From Xylophilus ampelinus (GTDB lineage: Bacteria; Pseudomonadota; Gammaproteobacteria; Burkholderiales; Burkholderiaceae_C): a stretch of DNA of 64,000 nucleotides. The translations under genes and the position numbers were made by a program. Of the stretch, positions 33,035 through 42,219 are shown one piece after another. How positions within the stretch are numbered: position 1 is the first letter of the stretch; each line of letters begins with the position of its first letter. The stretch spans positions 1 to 64,000 of the forward strand of contig NZ_CABFMN010000075.1 of NCBI RefSeq assembly GCF_901875635.1. Reading direction: 5' to 3'. The notes below the pieces were generated by a model that was not told where the DNA came from, searched no databases, and saw nothing but the letters and a program-made list of their open reading frames with translations.

Positions 33035-33979
33035 TCAAATGGCGCCCTCGAGCGCCGTGCCTGCGCGCAGCTTCGCCGTGTTCACGACCACGCGTTCGGC
33101 CAGGGCCTCGAAAGTCGCGGAGGAAAACACCGAGGTGTGCGGGGACAGGCGCACGAGGGGATGGGAATACAGCGGATGACCGTCCGGCAAGGGCTCCGGG
33201 TCTGTCACATCCAGAGTCGCCCGTGAGAGTTGTCCGCTGTCCAGAGCCGCGACCAGTGCTTCCTGGTCGACCAAAGTGCCGCGGCCCAGATTGATCAGGT
33301 GCATGCCGCGTCGAGCGGCGCTGAAGAACGCCGCGTTCGCGATGTGGTGCGTCGAGGCTTGGGCAGGTAAGAGCAGCACGAGATGGTCACTGATCGCCGC
33401 GAGCGCTTCCATCGTCGGGATCAGCTCGACGCCCGGGACGGGTGACGCTGCATGGCGATGGCGAAGCGCGACGACCCGCATGCCCACCGCAAGTGCGTGC
33501 CGTGCGACCGCCTGCCCCAGAACGCCGAAGCCCGCGATGCCCAGGGTCGCACCGGCCACACTGTCAAGGCTTCTGAAGCCCCATCGTTCTCTGCGGTCAA
33601 TCCATACCTCGGGCATCTGCTTGGCATGCGCGAAGATCGCCGCGAGCGCGAACTCCGCCATGGGCAGCGCGGAAGTTCCTTTGCCGGAGGTGAGGAGCAC
33701 GCCGAGCCTGGCCGCATCCAGGAGCCACGCAGGATAGTGGTCCGTGCCGGATGAGATGAGCTGGATCCAGCGCAGCCCGAATGGCCATCCTTCGGGAGCA
33801 GATTGCGGCAGTCCCTCCGGGGCGGCGAGGAGCACCTCGGCGCCGTCGAGTGCTGCGGCGTCGAGGCTCACCGGAATCTGGACGACGGTGCATGTCCTGC
33901 CCAGCCTCTCCGAAAGGTCCAGGTTGAGTGATGCAGGCCACAGGCTCGCGATTCGGAGTGGTTGGGACGGTTCGTACAT
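33035..33979 (-). CDS. D-isomer-specific 2-hydroxyacid dehydrogenase
   Basis: A 314-residue NAD(P)-dependent dehydrogenase. The Rossmann motif GIAGFGVLGQAVA is near residue 150; the catalytic Arg is in INLGRGTLVDQ near 230, Glu in VTDPEPLPDGHPL near 260, and His in LSPHTS near 285, so the R-E-H triad is complete. It reduces 2-keto acids to D-2-hydroxy acids or the reverse. It lies between the Crp/Fnr gene and the PDR reductase gene, six bases from the latter, in a minus-strand operon that faces the Bug-RidA-aldolase operon. The substrate may be the hydroxy acid handled by the facing operon. Confidence 0.9.
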   Translation of the reverse strand: MYEPSQPLRIASLWPASLNLDLSERLGRTCTVVQIPVSLDAAALDGAEVLLAAPEGLPQSAPEGWPFGLRWIQLISSGTDHYPAWLLDAARLGVLLTSGKGTSALPMAEFALAAIFAHAKQMPEVWIDRRERWGFRSLDSVAGATLGIAGFGVLGQAVARHALAVGMRVVALRHRHAASPVPGVELIPTMEALAAISDHLVLLLPAQASTHHIANAAFFSAARRGMHLINLGRGTLVDQEALVAALDSGQLSRATLDVTDPEPLPDGHPLYSHPLVRLSPHTSVFSSATFEALAERVVVNTAKLRAGTALEGAI

Positions 33980-33984
33980 CGTTC

Positions 33985-34944
33985 TTACAGATCGATCTCA
34001 ATTTCATCGCCGGCAGCCCGGGAGACGCAGGCGCACATCATGTCGTCGAGGTTCTTCTCCTCGTCGCTCAGGAATGAATCCCGGTGGTCCACACGGCCGC
34101 TCAGGACCGTGACGAGGCAGCTCCCGCAAATGCCGGCGCCACAACTCGTGGGAAGTTGGACGCCGTTCTCCGCCAGCGCATGCAGCATCGTGCGATCGGC
34201 AGGCACGGTAATCAGGCGTCCTGAACTTGCCAGACGAACGCTGAACGACCGATCGCCGGAACCGCTGGCCGCCGTGAAGCTTTCGCAGCGCAATTGCCTT
34301 TCGGCCCAACCCGCCTGTCGCGCGCACAGAAAAGCTTCCTCGATCAACCCCTTCGGGCCGCACACATGGAGCGATGTGCTCGGCGCCGAATCCCCGATGA
34401 TGGCTCGAAGCCGACAACGAACCTCCGGAACGGGCGTGCCGAGGTGCAGGTGGACGCCGCCGTGGCGCAATGCCCGAACCGCCTGCGCCAGCGGCGCGTC
34501 GTCGGATGACCGCGCAAAGTAGTGGAGCCTGTAAGCCCGTCCTGTCTGTTCGCAAGTGCGCGCCATCGCGAGGATTGGTGTCACGCCGATGCCACCGCCG
34601 ATCAGGAGAACCGGTTCCGGGCCCTCGGCCAGAGAGAACGCCTGGCGAGGTGCATCGATTTCGAGCACGCTGCCGGGTCGCAGTTCGGATGCCAGCCACT
34701 CCGAGCCGCCGCGACCTCGGGCTTCGTGCTGAACAACGATCTCGTACGTATCGACCGTCTCCGAGTCGCGGGGGTTGATGAGCGAATAGCAGCGGGTTTG
34801 GCGACCTGCGCCCGGAATGTCGACATGGACAGCGATGTGCGCGCCGGCGGAGAAGCCGGCCAGGCGACGGCCGCCGTCGCCCTGCAGCACGTACCGTCGA
34901 CTGCGTGCGCCTTCAGGCGACACCGATGCCACCACCACCTTCAT
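33985..34944 (-). CDS. PDR/VanB-family oxidoreductase (FMN, NAD, 2Fe-2S)
   Basis: A 319-residue reductase of the phthalate dioxygenase reductase type. In order: the flavin-binding domain with RCYSLINP near residue 55; the NAD domain with GGGIGVTPILAM near 115; and a C-terminal plant-type ferredoxin with CGAGICGSC near 270 and the fourth Cys further on in MMCACV. It passes electrons from NAD(P)H to an oxygenase or similar partner. No Rieske oxygenase is encoded nearby; instead it overlaps the MOSC-domain gene by four bases, suggesting that the two work together. Pairs of MOSC and ferredoxin-reductase proteins may form a reductase for molybdenum-dependent reduction, but the substrate is unknown. 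Confidence 0.92.
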   Translation of the reverse strand: MKVVVASVSPEGARSRRYVLQGDGGRRLAGFSAGAHIAVHVDIPGAGRQTRCYSLINPRDSETVDTYEIVVQHEARGRGGSEWLASELRPGSVLEIDAPRQAFSLAEGPEPVLLIGGGIGVTPILAMARTCEQTGRAYRLHYFARSSDDAPLAQAVRALRHGGVHLHLGTPVPEVRCRLRAIIGDSAPSTSLHVCGPKGLIEEAFLCARQAGWAERQLRCESFTAASGSGDRSFSVRLASSGRLITVPADRTMLHALAENGVQLPTSCGAGICGSCLVTVLSGRVDHRDSFLSDEEKNLDDMMCACVSRAAGDEIEIDL

Positions 34945-35858
34945 CGAGTGTCTCCACTGGACGCAGACTGGGATCGAACCCTCGGCTCACGGACGTAGAC
35001 CGCATAGTCGACGCCGTTGAGCGGAACGGAAACCAGCGAGTGCGTTTCGTTGGCGACCTCCTCGATCGAGACGGGGTCCCCTGGACGGACCTCGCCCCCT
35101 TCCACGACATCCAGATAGAAGCCCAGGTCTTTGTGCTTGTAGTGACGAAGAAGGCTCTGGATGACGTTTGCATCGCGCTCCCCTGTTTGTGGATTCACCG
35201 ACGTGATGACACACCGGGGCGTGGACATGACGACCTTGGCCAGCGCCGAGCCGATACGGAGGTATTTTCCCAACCACGCCTGTTCTTCCCACGGGGTGTC
35301 GCTGTCGTAGTAGACATTGGCTCTGAACCGCAAAGGATCCAGCTTGCACCCCATGCGGGCTTCGAGGTCCCGCAGCGATGCGAGGTTGATGGCCGAAATG
35401 GCGAACTGCGTGTTGCCTTGGTGCACGCCCGCACGGTTGAGCATGGCGAGATCGGAAAAGGCGCCGCCGTCCGCCCGGCACAAGGTCGGACGCGGTTCGC
35501 TTGGCAGGCCGAGGAAGCGGATGAGGTGATCGATGAAAGCGTCGGCACCCTCGCCGGAAATGAGGTCGATGTCGAAACGACTGCCGTCTTCCCCAATCGA
35601 CTGTAGATGCCGTGCCTCGTCGTCGGCAACCAGGCGGATCTTCGCCAGCCGAGGGTGCCCCATCAGTCCCAGGAACTCCAGTTTGTTCTTCGGAACGTAA
35701 CTCGCCTTCGAGTACGTCCAGTTGCCATCTGTCACAGCGAGGGCGCGATCCATGGGAAAGCCCGCTCCTGGAGATAGCTGCACGCGTGCGAGCAGTTCCT
35801 CGCTGAACCCTTTCATCGGGTAGCGAAATAAAGTTTGAATGCTTCGGGTGGTCGTCAT
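34941..35858 (-). CDS. MOSC-domain protein (molybdenum cofactor sulfurase-like)
   Basis: A 305-residue protein with an N-terminal MOSC beta-barrel (PMKGFSEELLARVQL, GFPMDRALAV, residues about 10-60) and a C-terminal MOSC domain (about 150-290) with the typical RCVITSVNPQTGERD near residue 225, including the conserved Cys. Such proteins bind molybdenum cofactor in YcbX- or mARC-like reductases that detoxify N-hydroxylated compounds. The four-base overlap with the PDR reductase supports a two-component molybdenum-dependent reductase. The start ATG at 35,858 is preceded by a region of lower GC that also faces the atzF operon. The actual substrate is unknown. Confidence 0.88.
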   Translation of the reverse strand: MTTTRSIQTLFRYPMKGFSEELLARVQLSPGAGFPMDRALAVTDGNWTYSKASYVPKNKLEFLGLMGHPRLAKIRLVADDEARHLQSIGEDGSRFDIDLISGEGADAFIDHLIRFLGLPSEPRPTLCRADGGAFSDLAMLNRAGVHQGNTQFAISAINLASLRDLEARMGCKLDPLRFRANVYYDSDTPWEEQAWLGKYLRIGSALAKVVMSTPRCVITSVNPQTGERDANVIQSLLRHYKHKDLGFYLDVVEGGEVRPGDPVSIEEVANETHSLVSVPLNGVDYAVYVREPRVRSQSASSGDTR

Positions 35859-36042
35859 GTCGCTCTCAAGATGGACGAACTCACTGTGCACAAGGCATCG
35901 AGATCGAACTGTCGTTGCGATGACATAGGGGGCTGCGAAATGCCTTCGGCAGCGCCGCGCTGTGAATCGAAGCGCCGGTGTTGCGCCCGTCACCTTGGCT
36001 GAGGCCGCACTGCAGCACGCTGGCACATGATTTGCATCACAA

Positions 36043-36054
36043 CTTGGATACAAG
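36043..36054 (+). promoter_or_regulatory. Predicted GntR/FCD operator upstream of atzF
   Basis: The sequence CTTGGATACAAG is one base from the perfect palindrome CTTGTATACAAG, a typical FCD-type GntR operator. Its exact reverse complement stands before the second operon at 42,654-42,665. It lies 15 bases before the atzF start and overlaps the leader just before the Shine-Dalgarno AAAGGA, so binding of the GntR protein (50,050-50,775) would block transcription. Confidence 0.7.
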
Positions 36055-36069
36055 AAAGGATGCTTGAAC

Positions 36070-37791
36070 ATGGTGCATGCCCTGTCCACCGTCTCGCAGC
36101 CCCGGCCGGAGCGTGACGGCCTGCCCGCGGCAGCCTGGATCACGCGGCTGGATTCCCCGCTCCCGCCGCTGCCGGCCGGCGCCGACGCAGGTGCCCCGCT
36201 GGCCGGGCTGCGCTTCGCCGCCAAGGACAACATCGACGCCGGCGGCCTGCCCACCACCGCCGCCTGCCCCGCCTTCGCCTACCTTGCCGAGGCCGACGCC
36301 ACGGTGGTGCAGCGCCTGCGCGCCGCCGGCGCCGAGCTGATGGGCAAGACCAACCTCGACCAGTTCGCCTGCGGCCTGAACGGCACGCGCTCGCCCTACG
36401 GTGCGGTGCCCAACAGCTTCGATGCGCGCTACGTCTCGGGCGGGTCCAGCTCCGGCTCGGCCTACGTGGTCGCGACCGGCGAGGTCGACTTCGCGCTCGG
36501 CACCGACACGGCCGGCTCGGGCCGCGTGCCGGCGGGCCTGAACAACATCGTCGGCATCAAGCCCACGCGGGGCCTCGTGAGCGCGCGCGGGGTGGTGCCG
36601 GCGGCGCAGAGCGTGGATTGCGTGTCCATCTTCGCGCGCACGGTCGAGCTCGCGGCGCAGGTATTGGCCGCGGCGCTGGGGCCCGACGCCGGCGATCCGT
36701 ACTCACGCACGCTGGCCCTGGCGCCGGCCCACTGGCCGGCGCGCTTTCGCTTCGGCGTGCCATCGCTGCGCGCCTTCTTCGGCGACACGCAGGCCGAGGC
36801 GGCCTGGGACGCGGCGCTGGAGAAGCTGCAGGCGCTGGGCGGCACGCCGGTCGAGATCGACTACGCGCCTCTGGCCGAGGCCGCGGCGCTGCTCTACGAC
36901 AGCGCGCTGGTGGCCGAGCGCTACGCCGCCGTGCGCCCGTTCTTCGACGCGCATCCGGACGCGGTGGTCGAGCCGGTGCGCGGCATCCTCGCCCAGGGCA
37001 TCGGCTACGGCGCCGCCGAGCATGTCGACGCGCTGACCCGTCTGCGGGCGCTGGGCCAGCGCGCCGCGGCCATGTGGGACGGCATCGACGTGCTGATGGT
37101 GCCCACCGCGCCCACGCACTGCACCATCGCCGACATGCAGGCCGATCCGGTGGTGCGCAACAGCCGCATGGGCGTGTACACCAATTTCGTGAACCTGCTG
37201 GACTACGCCGCGATCTCGGTGCCGTCCAGCCTGCGCCCCGACGGGCTGCCCTTCGGCGTGACCTTCATCGGCCCGTGCGGCAGCGACTTCGCGCTCGCCG
37301 CCCTGGGCCAGCGCTACCAGCAGGCCAGCGGCCTCACGCTGGGCGCCACCGGCGACCCGCTGCCGCCCGCGGGCACCTTGCCGCAGCCGCCGATGGCCGG
37401 GCCGACGGTGCGCGTGGCCGTGGTCGGCGCACACCTGTCGGGCATGCCGCTGAACGTGCAGCTGCAGGAGCGCGGCGGCCGCCTCCTGCAGGCCACGCAC
37501 ACCGCGCCGCACTACCGCCTTTTCGCGCTGCCCGGCACCACGCCGCCCAAGCCCGGCCTGATCCGCGCCGCGGCGGGCGAGGGCGCCGCCATCGCGCTGG
37601 AGGTGTGGGAGCTGCCCGCAGCGCACTACGGCAGCTTCGTCGCGCTCATCCCCGCGCCGCTGGGCATCGGCACGCTGACGCTGGCCGACGGCTCGGCGGT
37701 GCAGGGCTTTCTCTGCGAAGCGCAGGCCCTGGCCGGCGCGCAGGACATCACCCACCACGGCGGCTGGCGCGCGTACATGCGCAGCCTGTAG
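36070..37791 (+). CDS. atzF: Allophanate (dicarboxyurea) hydrolase AtzF-like
   Basis: An amidase-signature enzyme of 573 residues with the C-terminal domain characteristic of allophanate hydrolases. The Ser-Ser-Lys set is visible: Lys in FAAKDNID near residue 55, cis-Ser in SGGSSSGSA near 125, and the nucleophile in DTAGSGRVPAG near 150; the C-terminal domain (about 430-573) begins at VRVAVVGAHLSGMPLN. It hydrolyses allophanate, or 1,3-dicarboxyurea, to CO2 and ammonia, the last step of biuret and cyanurate catabolism. I chose the ATG at 36,070, nine bases after AAAGGA; a TTG at 36,064 is too close. First gene of an operon with an importer, atzG, atzE and atzH; an operator-like dyad is directly upstream. 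Confidence 0.9.
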   Translation: MVHALSTVSQPRPERDGLPAAAWITRLDSPLPPLPAGADAGAPLAGLRFAAKDNIDAGGLPTTAACPAFAYLAEADATVVQRLRAAGAELMGKTNLDQFACGLNGTRSPYGAVPNSFDARYVSGGSSSGSAYVVATGEVDFALGTDTAGSGRVPAGLNNIVGIKPTRGLVSARGVVPAAQSVDCVSIFARTVELAAQVLAAALGPDAGDPYSRTLALAPAHWPARFRFGVPSLRAFFGDTQAEAAWDAALEKLQALGGTPVEIDYAPLAEAAALLYDSALVAERYAAVRPFFDAHPDAVVEPVRGILAQGIGYGAAEHVDALTRLRALGQRAAAMWDGIDVLMVPTAPTHCTIADMQADPVVRNSRMGVYTNFVNLLDYAAISVPSSLRPDGLPFGVTFIGPCGSDFALAALGQRYQQASGLTLGATGDPLPPAGTLPQPPMAGPTVRVAVVGAHLSGMPLNVQLQERGGRLLQATHTAPHYRLFALPGTTPPKPGLIRAAAGEGAAIALEVWELPAAHYGSFVALIPAPLGIGTLTLADGSAVQGFLCEAQALAGAQDITHHGGWRAYMRSL

Positions 37792-37849
37792 CCCCCCTGA
37801 GACCCGCCGCCTTCCCTTTCTCAAACACAGACGCACAGGAGTTCTTGCC

Positions 37850-38836
37850 ATGTCCCTTTCCCGTCCCTCGCGCCGCCAGCTGCTGCAGACCGGCAGCGCT
37901 GCACTGGCCGTGCTGGCCGCACCCGCCATCGTGCGCGCGCAGACGACCAAGATCCGCATCGGCTACTGGCCGGTGGCCGCGGGCCTGCCCTTCTTCGCCG
38001 CGGTCGAGAGAGGCTTCTTCAAGGAAGCGGGCCTGGACGTCGAGCCGCTGAAGTTCGCGGGCGCACAGCAGGTCATGGAGGCGATGCTCTCCGGCCGCGG
38101 CGACGGCAGCGCCAACGGCACCGGCTCGGCCAACCTGGCCATCGGCGAGATCGCGCAGCCGGGCCTGTTCAAGATCTTCTGCACCAACCCGAGCAATGCC
38201 AAGTTCGTGCTGGAGGAGTTCCTGGTGCCCAAGGACAGCCCGATCAAGAGCGTCGCCGAGCTCAAGGGCAAGAAGGTCGCCTCGGGCCCCGGCATCCAGA
38301 ACGTGACGCTGGCCAAGACCATGCTCGAGCGCGCCGGTGCCGGCGCGATGAACGTGACCGAACTGCCCATCGGCCAGCACGTGGCCGCACTGGCGGCAGG
38401 GCAGGTGGATGCCGTCTACACGCTGGAGCCCACCGGCACCGTGGGGCGCATGAACGGCACCACGCGCCTGCTGGAGGCCGGCGTGGTGGCGCACTACATC
38501 CTGGGTGACCCGATGGCGCCCTGGCACGGCGGCGCCGCCAGCCTCACGACCGACTTCATCAAGAAGAACCCGGAACTCGCGAAGAAGTACATCGCCGCCT
38601 ACGCCAAGGGCGTGGAGTTCGTGCGCACGCAGCCGGCCGAGGCGCGGCAGTACATGAAGGGCTACACCGCCATCGAGGGCGCGCTCACCAACGAGGTGCC
38701 GCTGGCCTCGTACATGCTCTTCAACGAGTTCAAGACCAGCGACGCGGCCTACTTCCAGAAGTTCTACGACCTGTTCACCGAGAAGGGCATCTTCGAGAAG
38801 AAGGTGACGGTGGACGGCCTCCTCTACAAGGGCTGA
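37850..38836 (+). CDS. ABC substrate-binding protein, NitT/TauT type
   Basis: A 328-residue receptor with a Tat-type leader (SRRQLLQTGSAALAVLAAP, cleavage near VRAQ), then IRIGYWPVAAGLPFF. The block SVAELKGKKVASGPG is near residue 140. Shine-Dalgarno CAGGAG lies nine bases before the ATG. It is the receptor of the importer encoded next (permease 38,840; ATPase 39,664) and is embedded between atzF and atzG-atzE-atzH, so its ligand is probably a ureide such as cyanurate, biuret or a related N-rich compound. Receptors of this family bind many unrelated small molecules, so the ligand is inferred from context only. Confidence 0.92.
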   Translation: MSLSRPSRRQLLQTGSAALAVLAAPAIVRAQTTKIRIGYWPVAAGLPFFAAVERGFFKEAGLDVEPLKFAGAQQVMEAMLSGRGDGSANGTGSANLAIGEIAQPGLFKIFCTNPSNAKFVLEEFLVPKDSPIKSVAELKGKKVASGPGIQNVTLAKTMLERAGAGAMNVTELPIGQHVAALAAGQVDAVYTLEPTGTVGRMNGTTRLLEAGVVAHYILGDPMAPWHGGAASLTTDFIKKNPELAKKYIAAYAKGVEFVRTQPAEARQYMKGYTAIEGALTNEVPLASYMLFNEFKTSDAAYFQKFYDLFTEKGIFEKKVTVDGLLYKG

Positions 38837-38839
38837 GCC

Positions 38840-39667
38840 ATGGCCGACGCGAGCACCACCACCGCCACGCCCTGGACGCCGCCGGCCGCCACGGCCAGCG
38901 CCGTCCCGAAGACACCGCTCATCGAGCGCCTGCTGCCGGCCATCGGGCCGGTCGCCCTCTTCATCGTCTGGGACCTGGTCGTGCGGCTGGGCTTCATCAA
39001 GCCCATCCTGCTGCCGGCCCCGGCCGACACGGTGAGCACGCTCATCACCGGACTGGCGGGTGGGCCCCTGCTCTCGGACTTCCTGGTGACGGTGTGGCGC
39101 ACGCTGCAGGCCTTCCTGATCGCCGCCGTCGTCGGCGTGCCGCTGGGCGTGCTGCTGGGCAGCAACGAGAAGGCGTACCGCAGCGTGGAGTTCCTGATCG
39201 ACTTCTTCCGCTCCACGCCCAGCTCGGCGCTGATTCCGCTGTTCCTCATGATCTTCGGCACCTCCGACGTGAACAAGGTCGCCATCGCGGCCTTCGGTGC
39301 GCTGCTGATCGTGGTGTTCAACAGCGCCTACGGCGTCATCAACGCGCGCAAGCAGCGCGTGATGGCCGCCAAGGTGATGGGCGCCACGCGCTGGCAGACC
39401 TTTCGCGACGTGCTGGTGTGGGAGAGCCTGCAGCCCAGCTTCGTCGGCCTGCGCTCGGCGGTGTCGATGGCGCTGGTGATCGTGATCGTGGCCGAGATGT
39501 TCATCGGCGCCGACTCGGGCCTGGGCAACCGCATCATCAACTCGCAGCAGGTGCTCAACGTCAAGAGCATGTACGCCTCGATCCTCGCGGCGGGGGCGCT
39601 GGGCTATGCGCTGAACATCCTGTTCCTGCTGATGGAACGCAAGATCGTCCACTGGAGCGGAAGATGA
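38840..39667 (+). CDS. ABC transporter permease, NitT/TauT type
   Basis: A 275-residue inner-membrane permease. A Thr/Ala-rich start precedes the first membrane segment (LLPAIGPVALFIVWDLVV, about residue 30); further segments follow, and the coupling loop is RVMAAKVMGATRWQTFRDV near 175. It begins four bases after the receptor stop and overlaps the ATPase start by four bases (ATGA). The subunit completes a classical three-gene importer in the atzF operon. Confidence 0.94.
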   Translation: MADASTTTATPWTPPAATASAVPKTPLIERLLPAIGPVALFIVWDLVVRLGFIKPILLPAPADTVSTLITGLAGGPLLSDFLVTVWRTLQAFLIAAVVGVPLGVLLGSNEKAYRSVEFLIDFFRSTPSSALIPLFLMIFGTSDVNKVAIAAFGALLIVVFNSAYGVINARKQRVMAAKVMGATRWQTFRDVLVWESLQPSFVGLRSAVSMALVIVIVAEMFIGADSGLGNRIINSQQVLNVKSMYASILAAGALGYALNILFLLMERKIVHWSGR

Positions 39668-40497
39668 AAATGGCGGCAGACATCGTGTTGAACGGTCCGG
39701 TCTACGCGGACGTGCCCAAGCCGAAGTTCGCGCCCGGCCCCGCCGGCACGCACATCACCATCCGCGGCCTGACCAAGTACTTCGCCGGCTGGCCGCTGTA
39801 CGAGAACTTCGACCTCGACATCCCCAAGCACGCGATCGTCTCGGTCTTCGGCCCCAACGGCTGCGGCAAGTCGACGCTGATCAACATGATCGCGGGGCTG
39901 ATCCCCATCGACCGCGGCGAGATCCTGTTCGACGGCAAGAGCCTGAAGGACACCAAGATCGGCTACGTGTTCCAGAACTACCGCGAAGCGATGTTCCCGT
40001 GGATGCGCACCATCGACAACATCGCCTACCCGCTCAAGCTCGAAGGCCGCAGCAAGGCCGAGGTGGACCGCCGCATGGCCGAGCTGGTGGCCAGCTTCGA
40101 CGTCAAGTTCGACCTCAACCGCTACCCCTACGAGCTCTCGGGCGGGCAGCAGCAGACGGCATCGATCATGCGGGCCCTGGCGCCCAACCCCGAGGTGCTG
40201 TTTCTCGACGAGCCCTTCTCGGCGCTCGACTTCGAGATGACGCTCTTCATCCGCGAGAAGCTGCAGGAGGTGTTCATGCAGACCGGCACCACCATGCTGC
40301 TGGTGTCGCACGACCTGGAGGAGGCGGTGTACCTGGCCGACCAGGTGCTGCTGCTGACCAAGCGGCCGACCAAGGTGGCCGAGATCCTCAGCTACGCCGA
40401 TGCGCGCCCGCGCACCCTCGAGACGCTCAGTTCGCCCAGCTTCGTCGCGATGAAGAAGCTGAGCCTGGAGATCTTCCAGCGCGAGGTGCGGCGATGA
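39664..40497 (+). CDS. ABC transporter ATP-binding protein, NitT/TauT type
   Basis: A 277-residue ATPase. Walker A GPNGCGKST is near residue 65, the signature LSGGQQQTAS near 160 (QQQTAS replaces the more common QRVAIA), Walker B VLFLDEPFSALD near 180, and the switch His in LVSHDLEEA near 215. A second in-frame ATG two codons downstream is also possible. It is coupled to the permease and is followed by 83 bases with a repeat-like stretch before atzG. It powers the ureide importer of this operon. Confidence 0.94.
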   Translation: MKMAADIVLNGPVYADVPKPKFAPGPAGTHITIRGLTKYFAGWPLYENFDLDIPKHAIVSVFGPNGCGKSTLINMIAGLIPIDRGEILFDGKSLKDTKIGYVFQNYREAMFPWMRTIDNIAYPLKLEGRSKAEVDRRMAELVASFDVKFDLNRYPYELSGGQQQTASIMRALAPNPEVLFLDEPFSALDFEMTLFIREKLQEVFMQTGTTMLLVSHDLEEAVYLADQVLLLTKRPTKVAEILSYADARPRTLETLSSPSFVAMKKLSLEIFQREVRR

Positions 40498-40579
40498 GCG
40501 CCGCGCCGGGCCGCCCCAGGCCAACGGGCGCCCCTTCGGAAGGCAGCGACGACACGCGGTGCAGCCCGTGGGGGCACCC

Positions 40580-40783
40580 ATGACACCGCAGGAGGCAGAG
40601 AAGTACGTCGACGCGACCGCTGCCGCGCTGGGCCTGCCGCTGCGCAGCGACCACCGCCCCGGCGTGCTGCGCTACTTCGGCCTGGCCGCGGGCTTCGCCG
40701 CCCTGGTCGAGGCGGTGCCGCTCGAACCGCACCACGAGAGCGCGGTGAGTTTCGCGCCGGTGTTGCCGGAGCCGGCCGAATGA
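40580..40783 (+). CDS. atzG: AtzG-like small subunit (DUF4089)
   Basis: A 67-residue helical protein. It matches the pattern of AtzG/HpxX proteins, small partners needed for stability and activity of the AtzE amidase, with which they form a heterotetramer: [26 protein letters not shown] and [14 protein letters not shown]. The ATG at 40,580 is chosen because homologs start close to the TPQE region; a GTG at 40,559 would add seven residues. Its stop overlaps the atzE ATG by four bases, ensuring equal synthesis of both subunits. Confidence 0.87.
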   Translation: MTPQEAEKYVDATAAALGLPLRSDHRPGVLRYFGLAAGFAALVEAVPLEPHHESAVSFAPVLPEPAE

Positions 40784-42219
40784 CGCCCGCGGAGTGGCTG
40801 CGCCAGGATGCGGCCGCCATGGCCGAGGCGGTGCGCAGCGGCACGCTCAGCGCCGTGGCGCTGGCCGAGGCGGCGCTCTCGCGCATCGACACGACCGATG
40901 CACGCGTCAATGCCTTCACCGACGTGGTCGGGCCACGTGCGCTGCGTCGCGCCGCGCAGGTCGATGCCGCACTGGCCGGCCCCTCGGCCGAGCGGGCGCG
41001 CGCGCTGCCGCTGCTGGGTGTGCCCTTCGCGGTGAAGAACCTGTTCGACGTCGCGGGCCTGCCCACGCTGGCCGGCTCGAAGATCGAACGCACCGCGGCG
41101 CCCGCGCGCACCGACGGCCTGCTGGTGCGGCGGCTGGAGCAGGCCGGCGCGGTGCTGGTCGGCGCGCTCAACATGGACGAGTACGCCTACGGCTTCACCA
41201 CCGAGAACAGCCATGCCGGACCCTGCCGCAACCCGCACGACCTGTCGCGCACGGCAGGCGGCTCCTCGGGCGGTTCGGGCGCTGCGGTGGCGGCGGGACA
41301 GGTGCCGCTGGCCCTGGGCTCCGACACCAACGGCTCGATCCGCGTGCCGGCCTCGCTCAACGGCGTGTACGGCCTCAAGCCCACCTTCGGCCGGCTGCCG
41401 CGCACCGGCAGCTACCCCTTCGTCGCCAGCCTCGACCACCTGGGCCCCTTCGCCCGCTCGGTGCGCGACCTGGCGCTGTGCTACGACGCGCTGCAGGGCC
41501 CCGAGATGCGCGCCCCGCGCGATCCCGGTTGCGCACAGCGGCCCGTCGAGGCCGTCACGCCGCTGCTCGAGCGCGGCGCAGAAGGGCTGCGCATCGGCGT
41601 GCTCGGCGGCTGGTTCCGCCAGTGGGCGCAGCCCGAGGCGATCGCCGCCGTCGACACCGTGGCGCAGGCGCTGGGCGCCCGGCAGATGGTCGAGCTGCCG
41701 CTGGTGGAGGCCGGGCGCGCTGCGGCCTTCCTCATCACCAACGCCGAAGGCGCCGCGCTGCACCTGCCCGACCTGCGCCGCCGGCCGCAGGACTTCGAGC
41801 CGCTGTCGCGCGACCGCTTCCTGGCCGGCGCGCTGCTGCCCGCGGCCTGGGTGGCGCGCGCCCAGCGCGTGCGCCAGCGCTATGCCGAAGAGGCGGCGCG
41901 CGTCTTCGGCCGTTTCGACATTCTGCTGGCGCCGGCCACGCCCTGCGCCGCCACGCCGCTGGGCACCGAGTTCTTCGAGCTCGACGGCCAGCGCCTGCCG
42001 CTGCGCCCCAACGTGGGCGTGATGACGCAGCCCATCTCGTGCATCGGGCTGCCGGTGGCCGCGGTGCCGGTGTGGGGCGCCCATGCCACGCTGCCCATCG
42101 GCGTGCAGGTGATCGCCGCGCCCTGGCGCGAAGACCTCGCGCTGCGCGTCGCCGCCGTGCTGGAGCGTGCCGGCGTCACCCAGGCGCCGGTCGCCGACCT
42201 GGAAGAGAGCCCGACATGA
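40780..42219 (+). CDS. atzE: 1-Carboxybiuret hydrolase AtzE-like amidase
   Basis: An amidase-signature enzyme of 479 residues. Lys86 (PFAVKNLFD), the cis-Ser of [11 protein letters not shown] (Ser162/163) and the nucleophile in [12 protein letters not shown] near residue 187 form the expected triad. With AtzG it deaminates 1-carboxybiuret, the product of cyanurate ring opening, to 1,3-dicarboxyurea. The order atzG-atzE-atzH equals hpxX-hpxY-hpxZ of oxalurate catabolism, so an oxalurate- or oxamate-type substrate is the main alternative. Presence of atzF in the same operon and of an atzD-like gene 20 kb away favours the cyanurate reading. Start and stop overlap both neighbours by four bases. 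Confidence 0.88.
   Translation: MTPAEWLRQDAAAMAEAVRSGTLSAVALAEAALSRIDTTDARVNAFTDVVGPRALRRAAQVDAALAGPSAERARALPLLGVPFAVKNLFDVAGLPTLAGSKIERTAAPARTDGLLVRRLEQAGAVLVGALNMDEYAYGFTTENSHAGPCRNPHDLSRTAGGSSGGSGAAVAAGQVPLALGSDTNGSIRVPASLNGVYGLKPTFGRLPRTGSYPFVASLDHLGPFARSVRDLALCYDALQGPEMRAPRDPGCAQRPVEAVTPLLERGAEGLRIGVLGGWFRQWAQPEAIAAVDTVAQALGARQMVELPLVEAGRAAAFLITNAEGAALHLPDLRRRPQDFEPLSRDRFLAGALLPAAWVARAQRVRQRYAEEAARVFGRFDILLAPATPCAATPLGTEFFELDGQRLPLRPNVGVMTQPISCIGLPVAAVPVWGAHATLPIGVQVIAAPWREDLALRVAAVLERAGVTQAPVADLEESPT

Noticed and set aside
36043..36054. The 12-bp dyad read as a sigma-70 -35 or -10 element
   Set aside because: It matches GntR/FCD operators much better, is symmetrical, and recurs inverted before the next operon at a different distance from the start.
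40494..40583. A leader peptide gene before atzG
   Set aside because: Only 29 codons with Pro/Gly/Arg-rich composition and no homolog I recognise; kept as an observation, not as a gene.
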